DNA of 64,000 nucleotides from Symsagittifera roscoffensis. Its lineage: Eukaryota > Xenacoelomorpha > Acoela > Convolutidae. Below the pieces are notes generated by a model. The model ran no database searches. It saw nothing but the letters and a program-made list of their open reading frames with translations, and had not been told where the DNA came from. The stretch lies in assembly GCF_963678635.1 (NCBI RefSeq), contig NC_087069.1, positions 3,796,166-3,860,165 of the forward strand. The letters are read 5' to 3'. Within the stretch, counting starts at the first letter, position 1. The number at the start of each line of letters is the position of its first letter. Made by a program: the position numbers and the translations under genes. Below are positions 1 to 10,396 of this stretch, piece after piece.

Positions 1-10
1 GTACACATTT

Positions 11-1873
11 ATGAGTCAGAGTTTGAAACTGAACTTTGGGCTAATTTTATTCTGGGGTCCAGGGGCGCCTTTTTCGAACAACTGGAGTTTGAAAGACGTG
101 TACAAGCGGAAGGTAGCGAGGGTCCAATTGGCCAAAGAAATGTCCAAACGCATTCTTCTGGCGGGCTTGATTAATTTGATACTGTCGCCTGTTATATTTT
201 TCTATCAGCTTTTACTCTCATTTTTCAGCTACGCCGATCTGATCAAAAGAGATCCATCGAGTCTCGGAATGCGAAAATGGTCTCTTTACAGTCGTCTTTA
301 CTTAAGGCATTACAATGAGTTAGAGCACGAGTTTAATGCACGCTTGGCTAGAGCATACAAGCCTGCGACCATGTATCTGAACTGTTTTGTCTCTACTTTT
401 GCTTCCATCATAGCACACAATGTTGCCTTTTTCGCTGGATCCATATGCGCTGTGGTGATTTTACTCGCGATTATTGACGAGGATGTTTTACAAGTGGATA
501 ATGTTATTACATTACTAACTGCTACGGGAATCGTAACCGCTATTTCTCGTGTTTTTATCCCGGACGAGAATTTTATATTTTGTCCTGAGCTTTTACTGAA
601 GAGTGTATTGGCGCATATACATTATATGCCGGCAACATGGCGAGGGAAGGCCCACACGTCTGATGTTAGAGATGAATTTTCGAAGTTTTTCCAACTGAAA
701 CTTGTGTTTTTTATCGAAGAACTCGTCAGTCCAATTGTGACACCTCTGATTCTGCTGTTTGCACTGCGACCGAAGGCCCTCGAAATTGTGGACTTCTTGA
801 GGAACTTCAGCATTGACGTCGCAGGAGTCGGGGATGTTTGTTCATTCGCACAGTTAGACGTGAACAAACACGGCAACCCGCACTGGCTAGACAAAGATGA
901 CGTCATGCCGAATGAACACGACGAAGAAGAAGAAGAAGAAGACATGCCGAAAGAGTCGATACGAGTGGGACCTTCTCAGGCTATGCAGTCGGAGGACGGC
1001 AAGACTGAATTGTCATTGGTCAATTTTGCACTCACGAATCCAAATTGGCGCCCGAGTCAGGCCTCGGAAGTGTTTTTAACGAACTTGAAAGGACAAGTTA
1101 GAAAAGACGCGAGTATGATGATAAGTGTAAGAAACATAGAGAACAGTGGGTTCCTACACTCCATGCAAAACTCGTCCCTCTTCATGCAGCCTTTGTCGAT
1201 ACCGCCTGCGATCAAGGAAAGCATGCTTGAAAGTGTTGCGTTATCACAACGCAGAGATTCCAATTTTTCGTCTCAAGGCGCCCAGACTAATCTACCTCTC
1301 AAAGGCCCAGGAATCGCGGGTAAAATTGGACCACTTCATCAAGTGAACATGACCTCGGATTCCTCGGCTAGTGTGTATATCTCCCAAACATCGAATTTTG
1401 AGTCGGGGAACCATGTCATTACAGAGCGGTCTGTGCTCTCAATGGCTGCTTCGTTGACCAATCAGAATCGATCTGGTCCCGGTATGCTTAACTCACAATC
1501 AGATGTTAATCTGAACGAGACGAATGTTCTAAGCCTTGAAATGTCTGCTACAGTGTTGAAACTACACGACAGATTTCACCAAAATGCTGCCTCTAAATGC
1601 ATAATAGCCTCGGAATCTTTTCAAACTGTGGACGATGAAATAAACACGAACCAGTATCAGAATCAAAACCAGACCACGTCGGTTTCTCTTCCGACGAACG
1701 AGTATCGCCAAGGGCTGCTTGCGGCGACTTGGGCTAATCGGAATAGTAGCCAATCAAATGCAACTATCGGATCAGGCGATCGAGGAGATGTCAATCAAAC
1801 TACAACTGATGAGGAAAACTTGGATGACTTCGACTTCACCCTAACACCCCTGGACAAACCGAATGTCGTTTGA
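11..1873 (+). CDS. ATG9: Autophagy-related protein 9, C-terminal part (5' end outside window)
   Basis: ATG9 is the multi-pass lipid scramblase of autophagosome formation, carried on Golgi/endosome-derived vesicles. The 620-residue frame is uninterrupted and shows the animal ATG9 core in order: ILFWGPGAPF near the start, YLRHYNELEHEF, a YDEDVL-like IDEDVL, SRVFIPDENFIFCPE, LAHIHYMP, EELVSPIVTPLIL and VGDVCSFAQ. Hydrophobic segments lie at about residues 51-77, 127-157 and 228-251. After the core comes a Glu run (GAA repeat near 920-940), then DGKTELSLVNFALTNP, also conserved in animal ATG9. The remaining 250 residues are a low-complexity Ser/Asn/Thr-rich tail. The first Met is probably not the true start: the N-terminal membrane segments are missing and the frame is open to the window edge, so upstream exons lie outside and an acceptor AG near 19-21 is plausible. 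Confidence 0.93.
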   Translation: MSQSLKLNFGLILFWGPGAPFSNNWSLKDVYKRKVARVQLAKEMSKRILLAGLINLILSPVIFFYQLLLSFFSYADLIKRDPSSLGMRKWSLYSRLYLRHYNELEHEFNARLARAYKPATMYLNCFVSTFASIIAHNVAFFAGSICAVVILLAIIDEDVLQVDNVITLLTATGIVTAISRVFIPDENFIFCPELLLKSVLAHIHYMPATWRGKAHTSDVRDEFSKFFQLKLVFFIEELVSPIVTPLILLFALRPKALEIVDFLRNFSIDVAGVGDVCSFAQLDVNKHGNPHWLDKDDVMPNEHDEEEEEEDMPKESIRVGPSQAMQSEDGKTELSLVNFALTNPNWRPSQASEVFLTNLKGQVRKDASMMISVRNIENSGFLHSMQNSSLFMQPLSIPPAIKESMLESVALSQRRDSNFSSQGAQTNLPLKGPGIAGKIGPLHQVNMTSDSSASVYISQTSNFESGNHVITERSVLSMAASLTNQNRSGPGMLNSQSDVNLNETNVLSLEMSATVLKLHDRFHQNAASKCIIASESFQTVDDEINTNQYQNQNQTTSVSLPTNEYRQGLLAATWANRNSSQSNATIGSGDRGDVNQTTTDEENLDDFDFTLTPLDKPNVV

Positions 1874-4700
1874 TAAATTGGAGAATATTTAGTTTAGACA
1901 AAACATTCGAATAACTTTTCAAGGCGGATAACTTTTGATCATTTTTCAATTAATTTAGTTTACAAGGTTAGTTAAAGAGAAATACAAAGTGGCTGCTTTA
2001 TCTAAATAATAATTTAACGTCTATTTGAATCACTCATAGATAATTTGAAAATTAAAAAAAAAAATTGAATATTTTAAAAGGTTGAAGCGGTTAGTTTCTA
2101 ACAGCCTTTTGCTTTTAGCTAGCCCATTAATTATACTAGCCCATTTATTAGGTTAAGAAAAGTAGGCGCTGTATACATGGTCTCTGAGTAAGAGCCGGCA
2201 AACAGACTTGAGTCCGTTTGCGTAGATGTTGCTACTTTTGCACAATGGCATACATTTTTGAATCTTGATTTTTTTTGCGATTAAAACGTAAGTCACGAAA
2301 AGTTCAACAATTCGGTTGGCTACAATTGCTTATAAAAATGCTTATATTGCGATATTCGCAATTGTATCATGTTTCGGCATTTTATCTAGCAATTAAACGT
2401 CTTACGCATGAACGTCTTACTCCGGTTTGAATTAAATCACGGAGGATGGCCCGACGCACTTCAAACCCGGCTTCATGAAAAGCTACAATTTTTGTATAGT
2501 CAGAATATTTCAGCTTTAATTTTTGATCGGTTTGCGCACATTTTTACGAATCGAAATGCAAGTACGTGCGGATGGCTATTCGATAAGATAAGTAGATAAT
2601 TAAACAATGATTCACGCTTAAACTGTATCAAGTTTGGAAGAATTAGCCACTCCGATGCCAGAAATATGGGTGGAACAGAATCGCCGACCCCCCCCCCAAA
2701 TTGAGATTACCTAGGACCCATGTTATGTAGAGATATTAGAAATAATATGACCCGAATATGCAAAAACGGGACCCCTCGAGATCCATAGGGGCAATCAATA
2801 ACCTTTCCCGGAAGTGGTCCTAGCCAGATCAATTTTTGAGTAGGGAGATTTTCAGAAAATGACTTGAGCCAAAATTTTTCCTACTCATTTTCTGATCTCA
2901 GAAATTGATCGCATATTTTCTTCCTCAGAAGTTGATTCAGAAATTGATCTTGGGTTTAGGAGTTGGGTTTTGGGGCTAAAAAAAAGTTGAAGTTTTTACA
3001 AAATTTGATCAGGGTGGCAAAATGCTGGAAAAGGGCGAGAAATTACTGGAGAGTGGTACTTTTACCAGAAAACTACCAAAAAAGCAGTGAAACACCATAA
3101 ATTAAGTATAAACCTCAAATATATCTTTTGGAAACATCTAATTAAACAAAAAACCCATTAACCGAAAAAAAAAACAGAAAAAAAATGCCAAACCTACAAA
3201 AAATCCAAAAATTTTTTTAAAAAAATTTGAATCCTGATTTAGTCCCAAAGTATTTAAATAGGAGCCAAAATTTTCAAAATAACTCAAATAACCCAACAAA
3301 TTTATACAATTTAGTAAAATCATCGAAAAATTAATAGTTTGCTTATTTTTTGAGGTTTGACTGCATGAATGTGCACTTTTTTGAAAAATAAAACATTTTT
3401 TTTTACTTTAGCGAGCTTAGAGCACAAATCCAAGACTTTTGTGAGCCTGTATGCGATAAATCAGCAAAACTGGATCGATCGTTTTTTGATGAGATGCTGA
3501 AAACTGAGCGAAAAAAAATCAAAAAATACCCCAAACCCAAACTTCTGCTTTGGCTCAAAATCAATTTTCTCAATGAAAAACCAGACGAAGTAAGATAATG
3601 TAGGCTCATTGGAAATCTTGATTCAGATACTTTATATTCAAGAGGCAATAAGAAGACACTCAAACAAAAAAAAACTTCAGAAAAAACGGTTAGAAACTGT
3701 TGGGTTTGGGCAAAAGTCAATTTAAGAGACTTTTTTGTCGGCATGGAACACATTTTTAAAATTTAGTTTTGGGCGTTTTTTAACTTTTCTGGCAACCACT
3801 GCTAATGTTTGTTCCAACGTTTTTATGCAAAGGTTTAACCCAAGAGTAGTTTTTGATTTTTCGGCCAAAACCTAAACGAAAAAGGTGTAATTCGGTTTTT
3901 CAGATTTAATTAGGAACCAATTTCTTGTTTTTCTGACTTCAAAGTATTAAGGGCACAAAGCAAAGACTATTGTGAGCCTGTATGCAAAAGTTCAGCAAAA
4001 CTTGATCAAAATTTATTGAGAATCTGAAAACTGAACGAAAAAAAATCAAAAACGCCCAAACCCAAAGTTCTGCTTTGGCTCAAAATCAATTTCCTCAAGG
4101 AAAGTAAACGAAAAATTTTCCTCTAGGCGTTGGCTCATTCGAAACCTCTATTCAAGCTTTTTGTACTCACTATACAATAATAAGACATTCAATTTAAAAA
4201 ATCAGAAAAAAAGCGTCTAGAACAGAAAACCTCTATCTAATTTCTTTATAGCTAAACTCAAGTGTCTCTCAGCTCATCCATTTTATTTGGGAGTATATCC
4301 AGGATCGCCGACGAGGAGGCGGACACTATCGATCCCAAAGTTTTTTTTTGAGAAAGCTCTCTCTTTTTTTAGAGCTTGAAGTTCTCATTTTTTCTTTTTT
4401 TTTCTTTTTTTTTGAAGCCTAAGCTTTCACCTTTTTCACTTTATAAAATATAAACAATAAGTTGGAACTATTAGTTTGGTTCCAGTACAAAAAAAAATCA
4501 TTTCACTACACTTTTTCAGGTGATGTCCAAGGTTCGAACCTGATTATAAAAATAACAGCTAATATAAAAAGCAAAAAATATAGTTTTTTTAGTTTGTTCA
4601 GCCTGGGTTGACCGATCAAATCTCATTTTGAAGAGGATTGAATTCCCTGTAGATACTCCGTCCTCATTTTTGTAATTTGTTTGAAGATAGATTTGGCGGC
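1874..4700. other. Non-coding spacer with diverged repeats
   Basis: No convincing gene. It is AT-rich with short C runs (near 2690) and T-rich tracts (near 4385-4416). From about 3400 it carries two copies of the 540-bp repeat family listed separately. The ORFs here are low-complexity and lack family signals. Confidence 0.6.
3405..4230 (+). repeat. Two diverged copies of the 540-bp repeat family
   Basis: The phrase 'TTGTGAGCCTGTATGC' and the following 'CTGCTTTGGCTCAAAATCAA' and 'TAGGCTCATTGGAAA' occur about 540 bp apart here (first copy from 3409, second from about 3950). They recur at about 15.0-16.3 kb and 20.0-21.3 kb with the same spacing, so this is a distant outpost of the satellite-like DNA further right. 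Confidence 0.75.
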
Positions 4701-4727
4701 GTCCATGTTTAGCGGCAGAGCTTTCGA

Positions 4728-4958
4728 TCAGTAGAGCGCCGAAAAGTTTGATATTCCTTGAACGAACAGTATATACAAATTGGTTAGTTCATGGCAATCC
4801 TCCGGTCGCAAAACGTATTTTTGGCGACCCTTCCTTTGATCTCGGTTTTGAATCATGGTTGCAATCACCTTGGGGTCTAGAGAAGCGCTGTTTACAATCG
4901 TGGTTCCGGTACTGCTCTTCACAAATGTTACCGGATTTGCTTTCGGAAAAGTGCTCAC
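4728..4958 (-). pseudogene. C-terminal tail of the SET/recombinase ORF
   Basis: A 76-residue frame overlaps the end of the recombinase frame by four bases. It follows directly on the acidic segment and is basic (MIQNRDQRKGRQKYVLRPED). It is likely the protein's C-terminus, read after one more frame change. No domain was recognised. Confidence 0.35.
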
Positions 4959-5998
4959 TCTCCTAACACTCTTTTTTTTTCCTCGTCATCGCTGTTGTAT
5001 ATCTGCTGCGAGTCATCAGATTCGCTCTCATTCTCGCTTTTTCCTTCGTTTTTTCCTTCACTTTCTTGAGTTTCATCTTCGTCCTCAGTTTCGTACACAA
5101 GCTCCTCACTTTCGTATTCATCTGTATTCGTGTTATCTTGTTGTGCGGCATTATTGTCGATGTCAACTCTGTCATCCTGTTGTTCAGATTTACTTTCTAG
5201 GGTAAGCACATTATCCCTCAAATTTCCTTGGCTGTACACAAGATCCGTATAATGGCTGGTGAGCGCAGCGTTCCTTTTCTTGCTGATCGACACTTCGTAA
5301 TAATTGAAGGCTGTGGCTTCTGTATGCCCGGTATGTTGGTTAAGGGCTTCGCGATGCAGAGTGCTAGGGATATTTTCTTTCCAAATGGAAGCCGTTAGTT
5401 TCCTGAGCAATGTAGTATTGAATTTTAAGTGAGAGAGTCCATGCTGTTTGGGTAAACTATGTGACCAATTTTTGCCATAGTTCGTCTGATCATGGTAGTC
5501 AAATTTCTCATGAACTTTCATGGGAGCAAATAAGTATGTGTGCTCTACTCGTAGCTTGGTTCGCAGTAGAGCACACTCATCGATCAGTTGCCTTTCCTTC
5601 TCTGTGATTACTTGAACTTTTACTCCCTCGCACCAAAAATTCTTATGTGTCCGTTCCAGAATTTTCTGCATTTCCCGAATGCGTTTTCGCTCTCCTGGTC
5701 CCTTTCTCATCTCGTGTAACTCTTTTGGAGCCAGTTCGATTGCAAGCAGTTTCAGGTCTTCATCGACATGTCCACTTTCCAAGAATTCTGTTCTGAATAG
5801 ACTAATTGTTCCACATCTGGAAGAGTTCCTGAAAAATATTAGTGCCATCAGGTTGTACGTCAAGGTCCTGAACTCATCAGGTCGAATTCCCTGGAGGTTT
5901 TCCTGGAACTTTTTCTCCAAGTACTCGATAATGCGCTTCCTGAGGGCGTCAATTTCTTGGGGTTTGGCAGTGAGTTTGCCGCAGTGGTCTTCAACAAT
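4955..5998 (-). pseudogene. Tyrosine recombinase (phage-integrase fold) domain
   Basis: The frame is open from about 5998, with its first Met at 5920. Numbered from that Met, the recombinase signature is nearly complete: first Arg in FFRNSSRCGTISL (R35), a beta-hairpin Lys in EGVKVQVITEKE (about K101), second Arg in NTTLLRKLTASIW (R173), His in LNQHTGHTEATA (H196/H199) and Tyr in FNYYEV (Y207/Y208). Such enzymes cut and rejoin DNA through a 3'-phosphotyrosine. The spacing matches the R...K...R...H...Y order, and all key positions survive even though the flanking frames are broken. An acidic low-complexity tail of about 110 residues follows. Confidence 0.75.
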
Positions 5999-6573
5999 TG
6001 CTTACGGCTTCTTCCTGCCCGACTTTCATTTGTCCGCAGCAATTTTATCTGGCCTTCGAATGCTGAGATGTCAACTTTTTGTTGAAAAGAACCAATTTCA
6101 CTCTCCAAAAAAGTGTCGATGAAGGTATCCAACTCATTCAACATGTTCCGAATTGATTTTGATGCGGAAACTTTTGGGTACATATGTATCCAATCGGAAA
6201 GCTTACGGGGCACCGTCATCCCTTTAGTGACTATAACCATTTTTCTCAACTTCTCCTTTTTTCCTTTAATATTGGTTCTGTTGATGTTCGACTTGCTTCC
6301 GCGGGCTATCTCCTTCTCCTTCATTGCCTGGTATTTATTCAAAATGGGTTTGAAATTGAAGGTTCTTTTTGTCAGGAACCGTTCGTCCGCTTCTTCTTCG
6401 TTGGAGACGACCTGTCGAAGTATTTGTTGTGGCAACTGCAAGACACTTGTGATGACCATCCAATTAGGTTGGTGGGGATGCTGATAAGACCCGTCTGACT
6501 GTTTGATTTTGTCTGAACTTCTGGTCAAACATACGGGTGCACTCTGTACAAAAATTTTTCTTTGAGTTCTCAT
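5860..6573 (-). pseudogene. Basic N-terminal part of the recombinase region
   Basis: A 237-residue frame lies between the zinc-finger region and the recombinase core, rich in Lys/Arg (for example NRTNIKGKKEKLRK) with helical stretches such as SIRNMLNELDTFIDTFLES. Its last 40 residues are out of frame: at about 5995 the sense continues one frame over as IVEDHCGKLTAKPQEIDALR into the recombinase core. It corresponds in position to the N-terminal, DNA-contacting part of such proteins. No specific family match was recognised. Confidence 0.5.
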
Positions 6574-7460
6574 TGTGTGTCATCAGGTGGCATCTTTGAA
6601 TCACTGTCAGGATTTTCTTGTTGACTTGATGGACTTTTTCGAAGTGCCTCCTGAGACTTTCAAGCCGACCAAATGCGTCCCCGTAGAACTCACACTTGCA
6701 TGGTTTACTCGAAGAAGGGGCAGGAGTAGTCTTTGCGTCTGTTTTTTCTGGATGAATCCTTGAACAGAAAAATCGGTTTCGAGCTCGTCGGAATCTTCAT
6801 CATCTTCCGATTCATTGGATGATGTTTTGCTCAGCCGATGGAGATGAGGTTCGTAGTCTTGATCCTCAGGGGAAGGCGCTCTAAGGGATTAATGCACAAA
6901 ATTTTTGAATGGCTGACGTCCAGAGCTTCTGTTTCCTCCTCCACTCGAAAAAATAGATAGGTTTCTCCGCATTTGAGTTCTTTACAATGAGTACTCATAA
7001 TATGCGCTTTCATTATTTGGAAATGCGTTTGATTGCATTTAGCTCTACATTCTGTGCAGTACAGAAAATAGTGCTTTCTTTTCCCACTCACTGTTTCTGT
7101 TTTTTCCTTGAAGGCCCTTGTGCTGCACTCTATTTGGTGCGCAATCATTTCATGTGCCTCTGTCATCGGAAAGTTGCAATGGAGGCACAAAAAAAGGTGG
7201 TTGAGATAGGTAGTTGGTATCTTTTTACCATTTATTTGTACAGTTTTACTACTACTTGTTTGGGGTCGGCCGGTAGTCTTTGGTTTCTTCGTTGTTGAAG
7301 TAAAATCTTTCGATAACGGTTTTGGACTAGCCAATGGTTTTTCGTTGTCGAAGGTTGTGGCAAGGCTCACACAGTCTCTTGATGTGACTGTGCTCAGAGG
7401 TGATTCCTCTAAGTGTAAGCGTGGGAGTCCTTGCACATCAAAATTGACTGTTTTACTCAA
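6480..7460 (-). pseudogene. Zinc-finger-like region of the SET/recombinase ORF
   Basis: The frame 7460-6831 has two Cys/His clusters: CLHCNFPMTEAHEMIAHQ and YCTECRAKC...HIMSTHC. In the next frame an acidic segment (NESEDDEDSDELETDF, about 6830-6770) leads to CKCEFYGDAFGRLESL plus RRHFEKVH at about 6690-6610. This is close to a classical C2H2 finger, with Tyr where the second Cys would be expected. A further FCTECTRMFDQKF motif lies near 6535. These probably bind DNA or protein partners; the role is inferred only from the motif type. Confidence 0.6.
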
Positions 7461-7599
7461 TTTTGTTCCGAGCTTCAGAAAGGGGGGTTTTCCGTTTCAT
7501 CGGGGGTTGCTGTTGATGTCGGTAGTTCACTGTCACTGATAAGACTTTTCGGAACATCGAGTGTGGGCGGGTGCTAGTTTCTTTTCGGGCTGTTGTTTT

Positions 7600-7965
7600 G
7601 ACGTTCTGCGTCACAGTTCGCCATGGCATATACTCGCCTTTGTAATCATAATGGATTTCCTCTCCAACATCAATCTCCCGACAACAAACTATTTGAATAT
7701 GTTTTTTACCCGAACGATCTGTGTATATTTTTGTCCTTGCATTAGGTTTCTATTCGTTGGAGTCGTTTATATATCTGGCCAGGCAATTTTCATCTTCGGT
7801 GGCGTCGATATACAATTTGTGTTCCTTATTTACAAAAAATGTACTCGTTATCTCCAATTTCGTGTTTTTGCATATACTCAGCTTCTGTGAGTCTTTTCCC
7901 CTTGTAAAATCCAATTGTTTTGTTAACGTGAAATTTCCGTCTTGAAAACAAACTTTTTCTTTCCC
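7600..7965 (-). pseudogene. SET methyltransferase domain, KMT5A-like
   Basis: Two frames together cover a SET domain. The first (about 7965-7840) reads FSRRKF...GFYKGKRLTEAEY...NEYIF, matching the start of KMT5A-type SET domains. The second (about 7840-7600) reads YIDATEDENCLARYINDSN, then PNAR and REIDVGEEIHYDY, corresponding to the family's VDAT...GRLINHS and AGEELLYDY blocks. The usual NHS has become NDS. The frame change falls on a T6 run, and a TAG interrupts just after the NDSN block. SET domains transfer methyl groups from S-adenosylmethionine to lysine; activity cannot be judged from this broken copy. Confidence 0.75.
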
Positions 7966-8159
7966 CACTTTATCCTCTATTTCCAAGGGTATCAAACTTT
8001 CCCAGTTGTCTTTATCTAACCAATCTTCCACTGAGTACTTGTCAGACTTTCGCTCCAAATGAGTTCGATCTATTTTCTTCATTTTTCTTCAATGATCTGT
8101 TTTTTTTTCAACTATTTTCCCTGAAAAAAAGACCCGATCAATTTATATCGTTTGGTAGA

Positions 8160-8900
8160 GTATCTTCATAGCAACCACTGTGGTGAAAATTTTAATTTTA
8201 AAAGCTAATTTCAAGCATCAGAAAATCACAAAAAATTTCTTTTCGAGATGAAGACGTAATTTAGTTCACTGAGTCTGATGTAGTTTAAAGAATAGTTAAA
8301 AGACCCAAAAACCTAATTATCACGTACCGAAACGGTTATAGATATTAAGAACCCATCTTAGGCCTCGCAGCGGTACAAACTATAGCAAAATTGGATTTTT
8401 CGTCGCTAAGTTAATCAATTTTCCGTTTTTGCCTAATTTTTTGTCACGGTGAACAGTGGCTAATGCCCTCAGAAATTTTTTAATCTGATTCAACTAGAAA
8501 TTCATGGGGAAAGTGAAACGTGCTAGAGATAAAACCCCAGAGCTCGACCGGAACAAACACGCTAGACATGCCTTCTGATATGTTCTCATCTCACACGATC
8601 AACACAGTTTAGCTAGACGCTTACTTTATTTATTTCAAGTGTGTATACTGCTAAAGAAACACCTATGGATATACCATATCTTCTATGCCAACTCCTGCAT
8701 CAATCATGTCCTGCGTGTTCAGTGAACACAACTCAGAAAAAACACCTACGTCCTTGGAGAGCAAAACTCAAATAGAAACCTGCATCTCATGGGAGCTTGC
8801 TGATCTTTTCTGATCTCATACGCTCAACTTAATTTAGCGAGACGCACACTTATTTAGCTTCAAGTGTGCATCCTGCAAAACAATATGTCCTACTCAAACA
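8160..8900. repeat. Diverged copies of dispersed repeats
   Basis: 8290-8560 is a diverged copy of the sequence at 11630-11880 (shared: GTACCGAAAC, GCAGCGGTA, CACGGTGAACAGT, CTAATGCCCTCAGAAA, GAGCTCGACCGGAA). 8565-8665 and 8800-8885 are a second direct-repeat pair sharing TTCAAGTGTG and the TAGCTAGACGC/TAGCGAGACGC block. Confidence 0.65.
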
Positions 8901-8989
8901 ACTAAACTCAGACGACTATCGGACGGAATCGGGCGCAGATGTGACAAAGAACAACAAACGACCTGAGTCCCACGGAGGGAACAACATTA

Positions 8990-9440
8990 GCCCAGAGCTT
9001 TTCTTTTTTAAAGGGTGAACACTCACTGCTGGTTCCCTCAAGACTGATAGAGATAAAAGTGCCCTTCTTTGAGCAAACCACTATGTGGCCGACCCGGGCA
9101 GTAGCTCTTGGAATTTGGAATGAAATGTTCCAATTTCTGTCATGTACGTGTATTGCTTGAAAACAAAAACAAGTCCATTTTTCTGCGGCTTTCTCCCGCA
9201 TAACTATTTGGCTTGCTTTTGTTTTCGAAGAATTTACGAACATTTTACATTGCTTGAGGTCTTGAGTAATTCATTTTTTTGTGTGTTTTCCTGCACACAA
9301 ACAAATGATTTACTCAAGTCATCAGGCAATGCAATGACAGAAATTGGAACAACTCATCGCAACTTCCAAAAGCTAATCTCTATCAACCTTGAGGCAACCA
9401 ACATGCGAGGTTCCCCCTTTAAAAATTCCATGCTCTGTTG
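8990..9440. repeat. Foldback (inverted repeat) with inner hairpin
   Basis: The left arm (about 9000-9165) contains TTTAAAGGGTGAAC, GGTTCCCTCAAG, TGATAGAGAT and CCAATTTCTGTCAT. The right arm (about 9300-9428) contains their reverse complements in mirror order: ATGACAGAAATTGG, ATCTCTATCA, CTTGAGGCAACC and CCCTTTAAAAA. The centre also pairs GAAAACAAAAACAAG with CTTGCTTTTGTTTTC. It looks like a non-autonomous foldback element; its ends were not determined. Confidence 0.65.
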
Positions 9441-10030
9441 AAGCTACGAGACATACAAGCTAGGGCCTAGCTAGAGTAGAAGGCCGTGCAAGTGCGCGGT
9501 TACTGCCCCTGCTTCCCCAATGAGGGAAAGAGGATAGGCCGGCGGGCCTTAACTACCTTCCCATACGCCATCTCGAACAAACTTATCCTTGAGTGCCCGG
9601 ATCCCTTAGTGGGTTTTGAGGCCTTAGTTTTTGTCTCCTAACGAGTCCTGACCGCCCCTTATGGACGGTCCTATGGGCGGCGAGCTTTCTACAACCATCT
9701 GCCCGGGGGTGGGCCCTACCGGTCTCTGGCCAATAGAGCCTGGCTGCAACAGCAGATGCACCTTGTGCGTGGGCCTAGCGCCCCTTGTACCCAGATAGGG
9801 TACCTATTAATAGCCCTAGCGGCTCTCAGGACCCTTAGTGGTCACTTTTACTGGGACACCACGACGCTATCCGTCGAGCTCCCTTAGGCGCGCACCTGCC
9901 GACGGGATCCACCAGGTGGGTGAAATTTGTCCTCCGAAAATAACCCCGAATGGTTACCACCGGTAACCAACCCTCCCACAAGGTCTCGACAGAGAACAAT
10001 CTCCTAGTTGCAAGTAAGATTCGTTGATTT
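9440..10030. other. GC-rich block of unknown nature
   Basis: About 590 bp is clearly richer in G and C than its surroundings, with many short complementary stretches (for example GACCGCCCCTTATGG opposite CGGTCCTATGGGCGG). No frame longer than about 60 codons has protein-like content. It reads like structured non-coding sequence or the untranslated end of a retroelement. No rRNA or tRNA signature was recognised. Confidence 0.4.
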
Positions 10031-10396
10031 TTCTCGCCATCTCTTTGCTTACTTCTGTCCCTAGAGACTTTTCAACCAAGTGATGTGTCTAGTGAGGCTG
10101 TTTTGAGTCCACTTGACACCATCACTTTGATTGAAAAGGCACTAATAGGAGAAAATAAACAAAGAAAAATCTGAATTTCGAATGAAAGTAGACCAAAAAT
10201 AAAACCTCGCAAACTCTAGCAAGCGACCCAGAAACTGAACTATCACATACGAGACGTTTGCGGTCGAGTTGAAAAACAGTGTCCAACAGGAAAAAAAGTG
10301 TACCACGCTTTTTAGAGAAAATGGAAGTGAAAATCACAAAACCAAAACAACCAAGAAATTGGAAACAAAAACGAAAAAAAAAAAAAAAAAAAATAC

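Larger units (their letters stand above)
4728..8082 (-). pseudogene. Broken ORF: SET domain + C2H2-type zinc fingers + tyrosine recombinase
   Basis: Read from 8082 leftward, several reading frames join into one protein of roughly 1,100 residues: a short N-terminus, a KMT5A-like SET domain, a linker, zinc-finger-like Cys/His motifs, an acidic stretch, a tyrosine recombinase core, a Glu/Asp-rich segment and a basic tail (4958-4728). The frame breaks at least at 7834-7839 (T run on this strand), an in-frame TAG near 7752, around 7530-7560, at the C run 7482-7487, near 6880 and near 5995. Each break keeps the family signal in the next frame, so this was one coding unit. Zinc-finger plus recombinase proteins of this sort resemble Crypton-like mobile-element proteins. 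Auto-annotated KMT5A-like proteins in some animals have, from memory, a related makeup. It may be a decayed element, a domesticated gene with assembly errors, or a spliced gene with very short introns. Confidence 0.72.

Noticed and set aside
622-945. Minus-strand Ser-rich ORF
   Set aside because: Antisense to the ATG9 Glu-rich segment; its poly-Ser is the complement of the GAA repeat.
4500-4560. GGTTCGAACC, a perfect tRNA T-loop/B-box-like sequence
   Set aside because: No cloverleaf can be built around it and no convincing A box lies at the right distance.
6880-6915. A 40-bp intron explaining one frame change in the SET/recombinase ORF
   Set aside because: GT and AG are present at plausible places, but the other breaks fall on homopolymers, so a frameshift is the simpler reading without transcript data.
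9440-10030. Possible rRNA fragment or HDV/hammerhead-type ribozyme
   Set aside because: No conserved rRNA stretch or ribozyme core could be found by eye. A covariance-model search would be needed to claim either.
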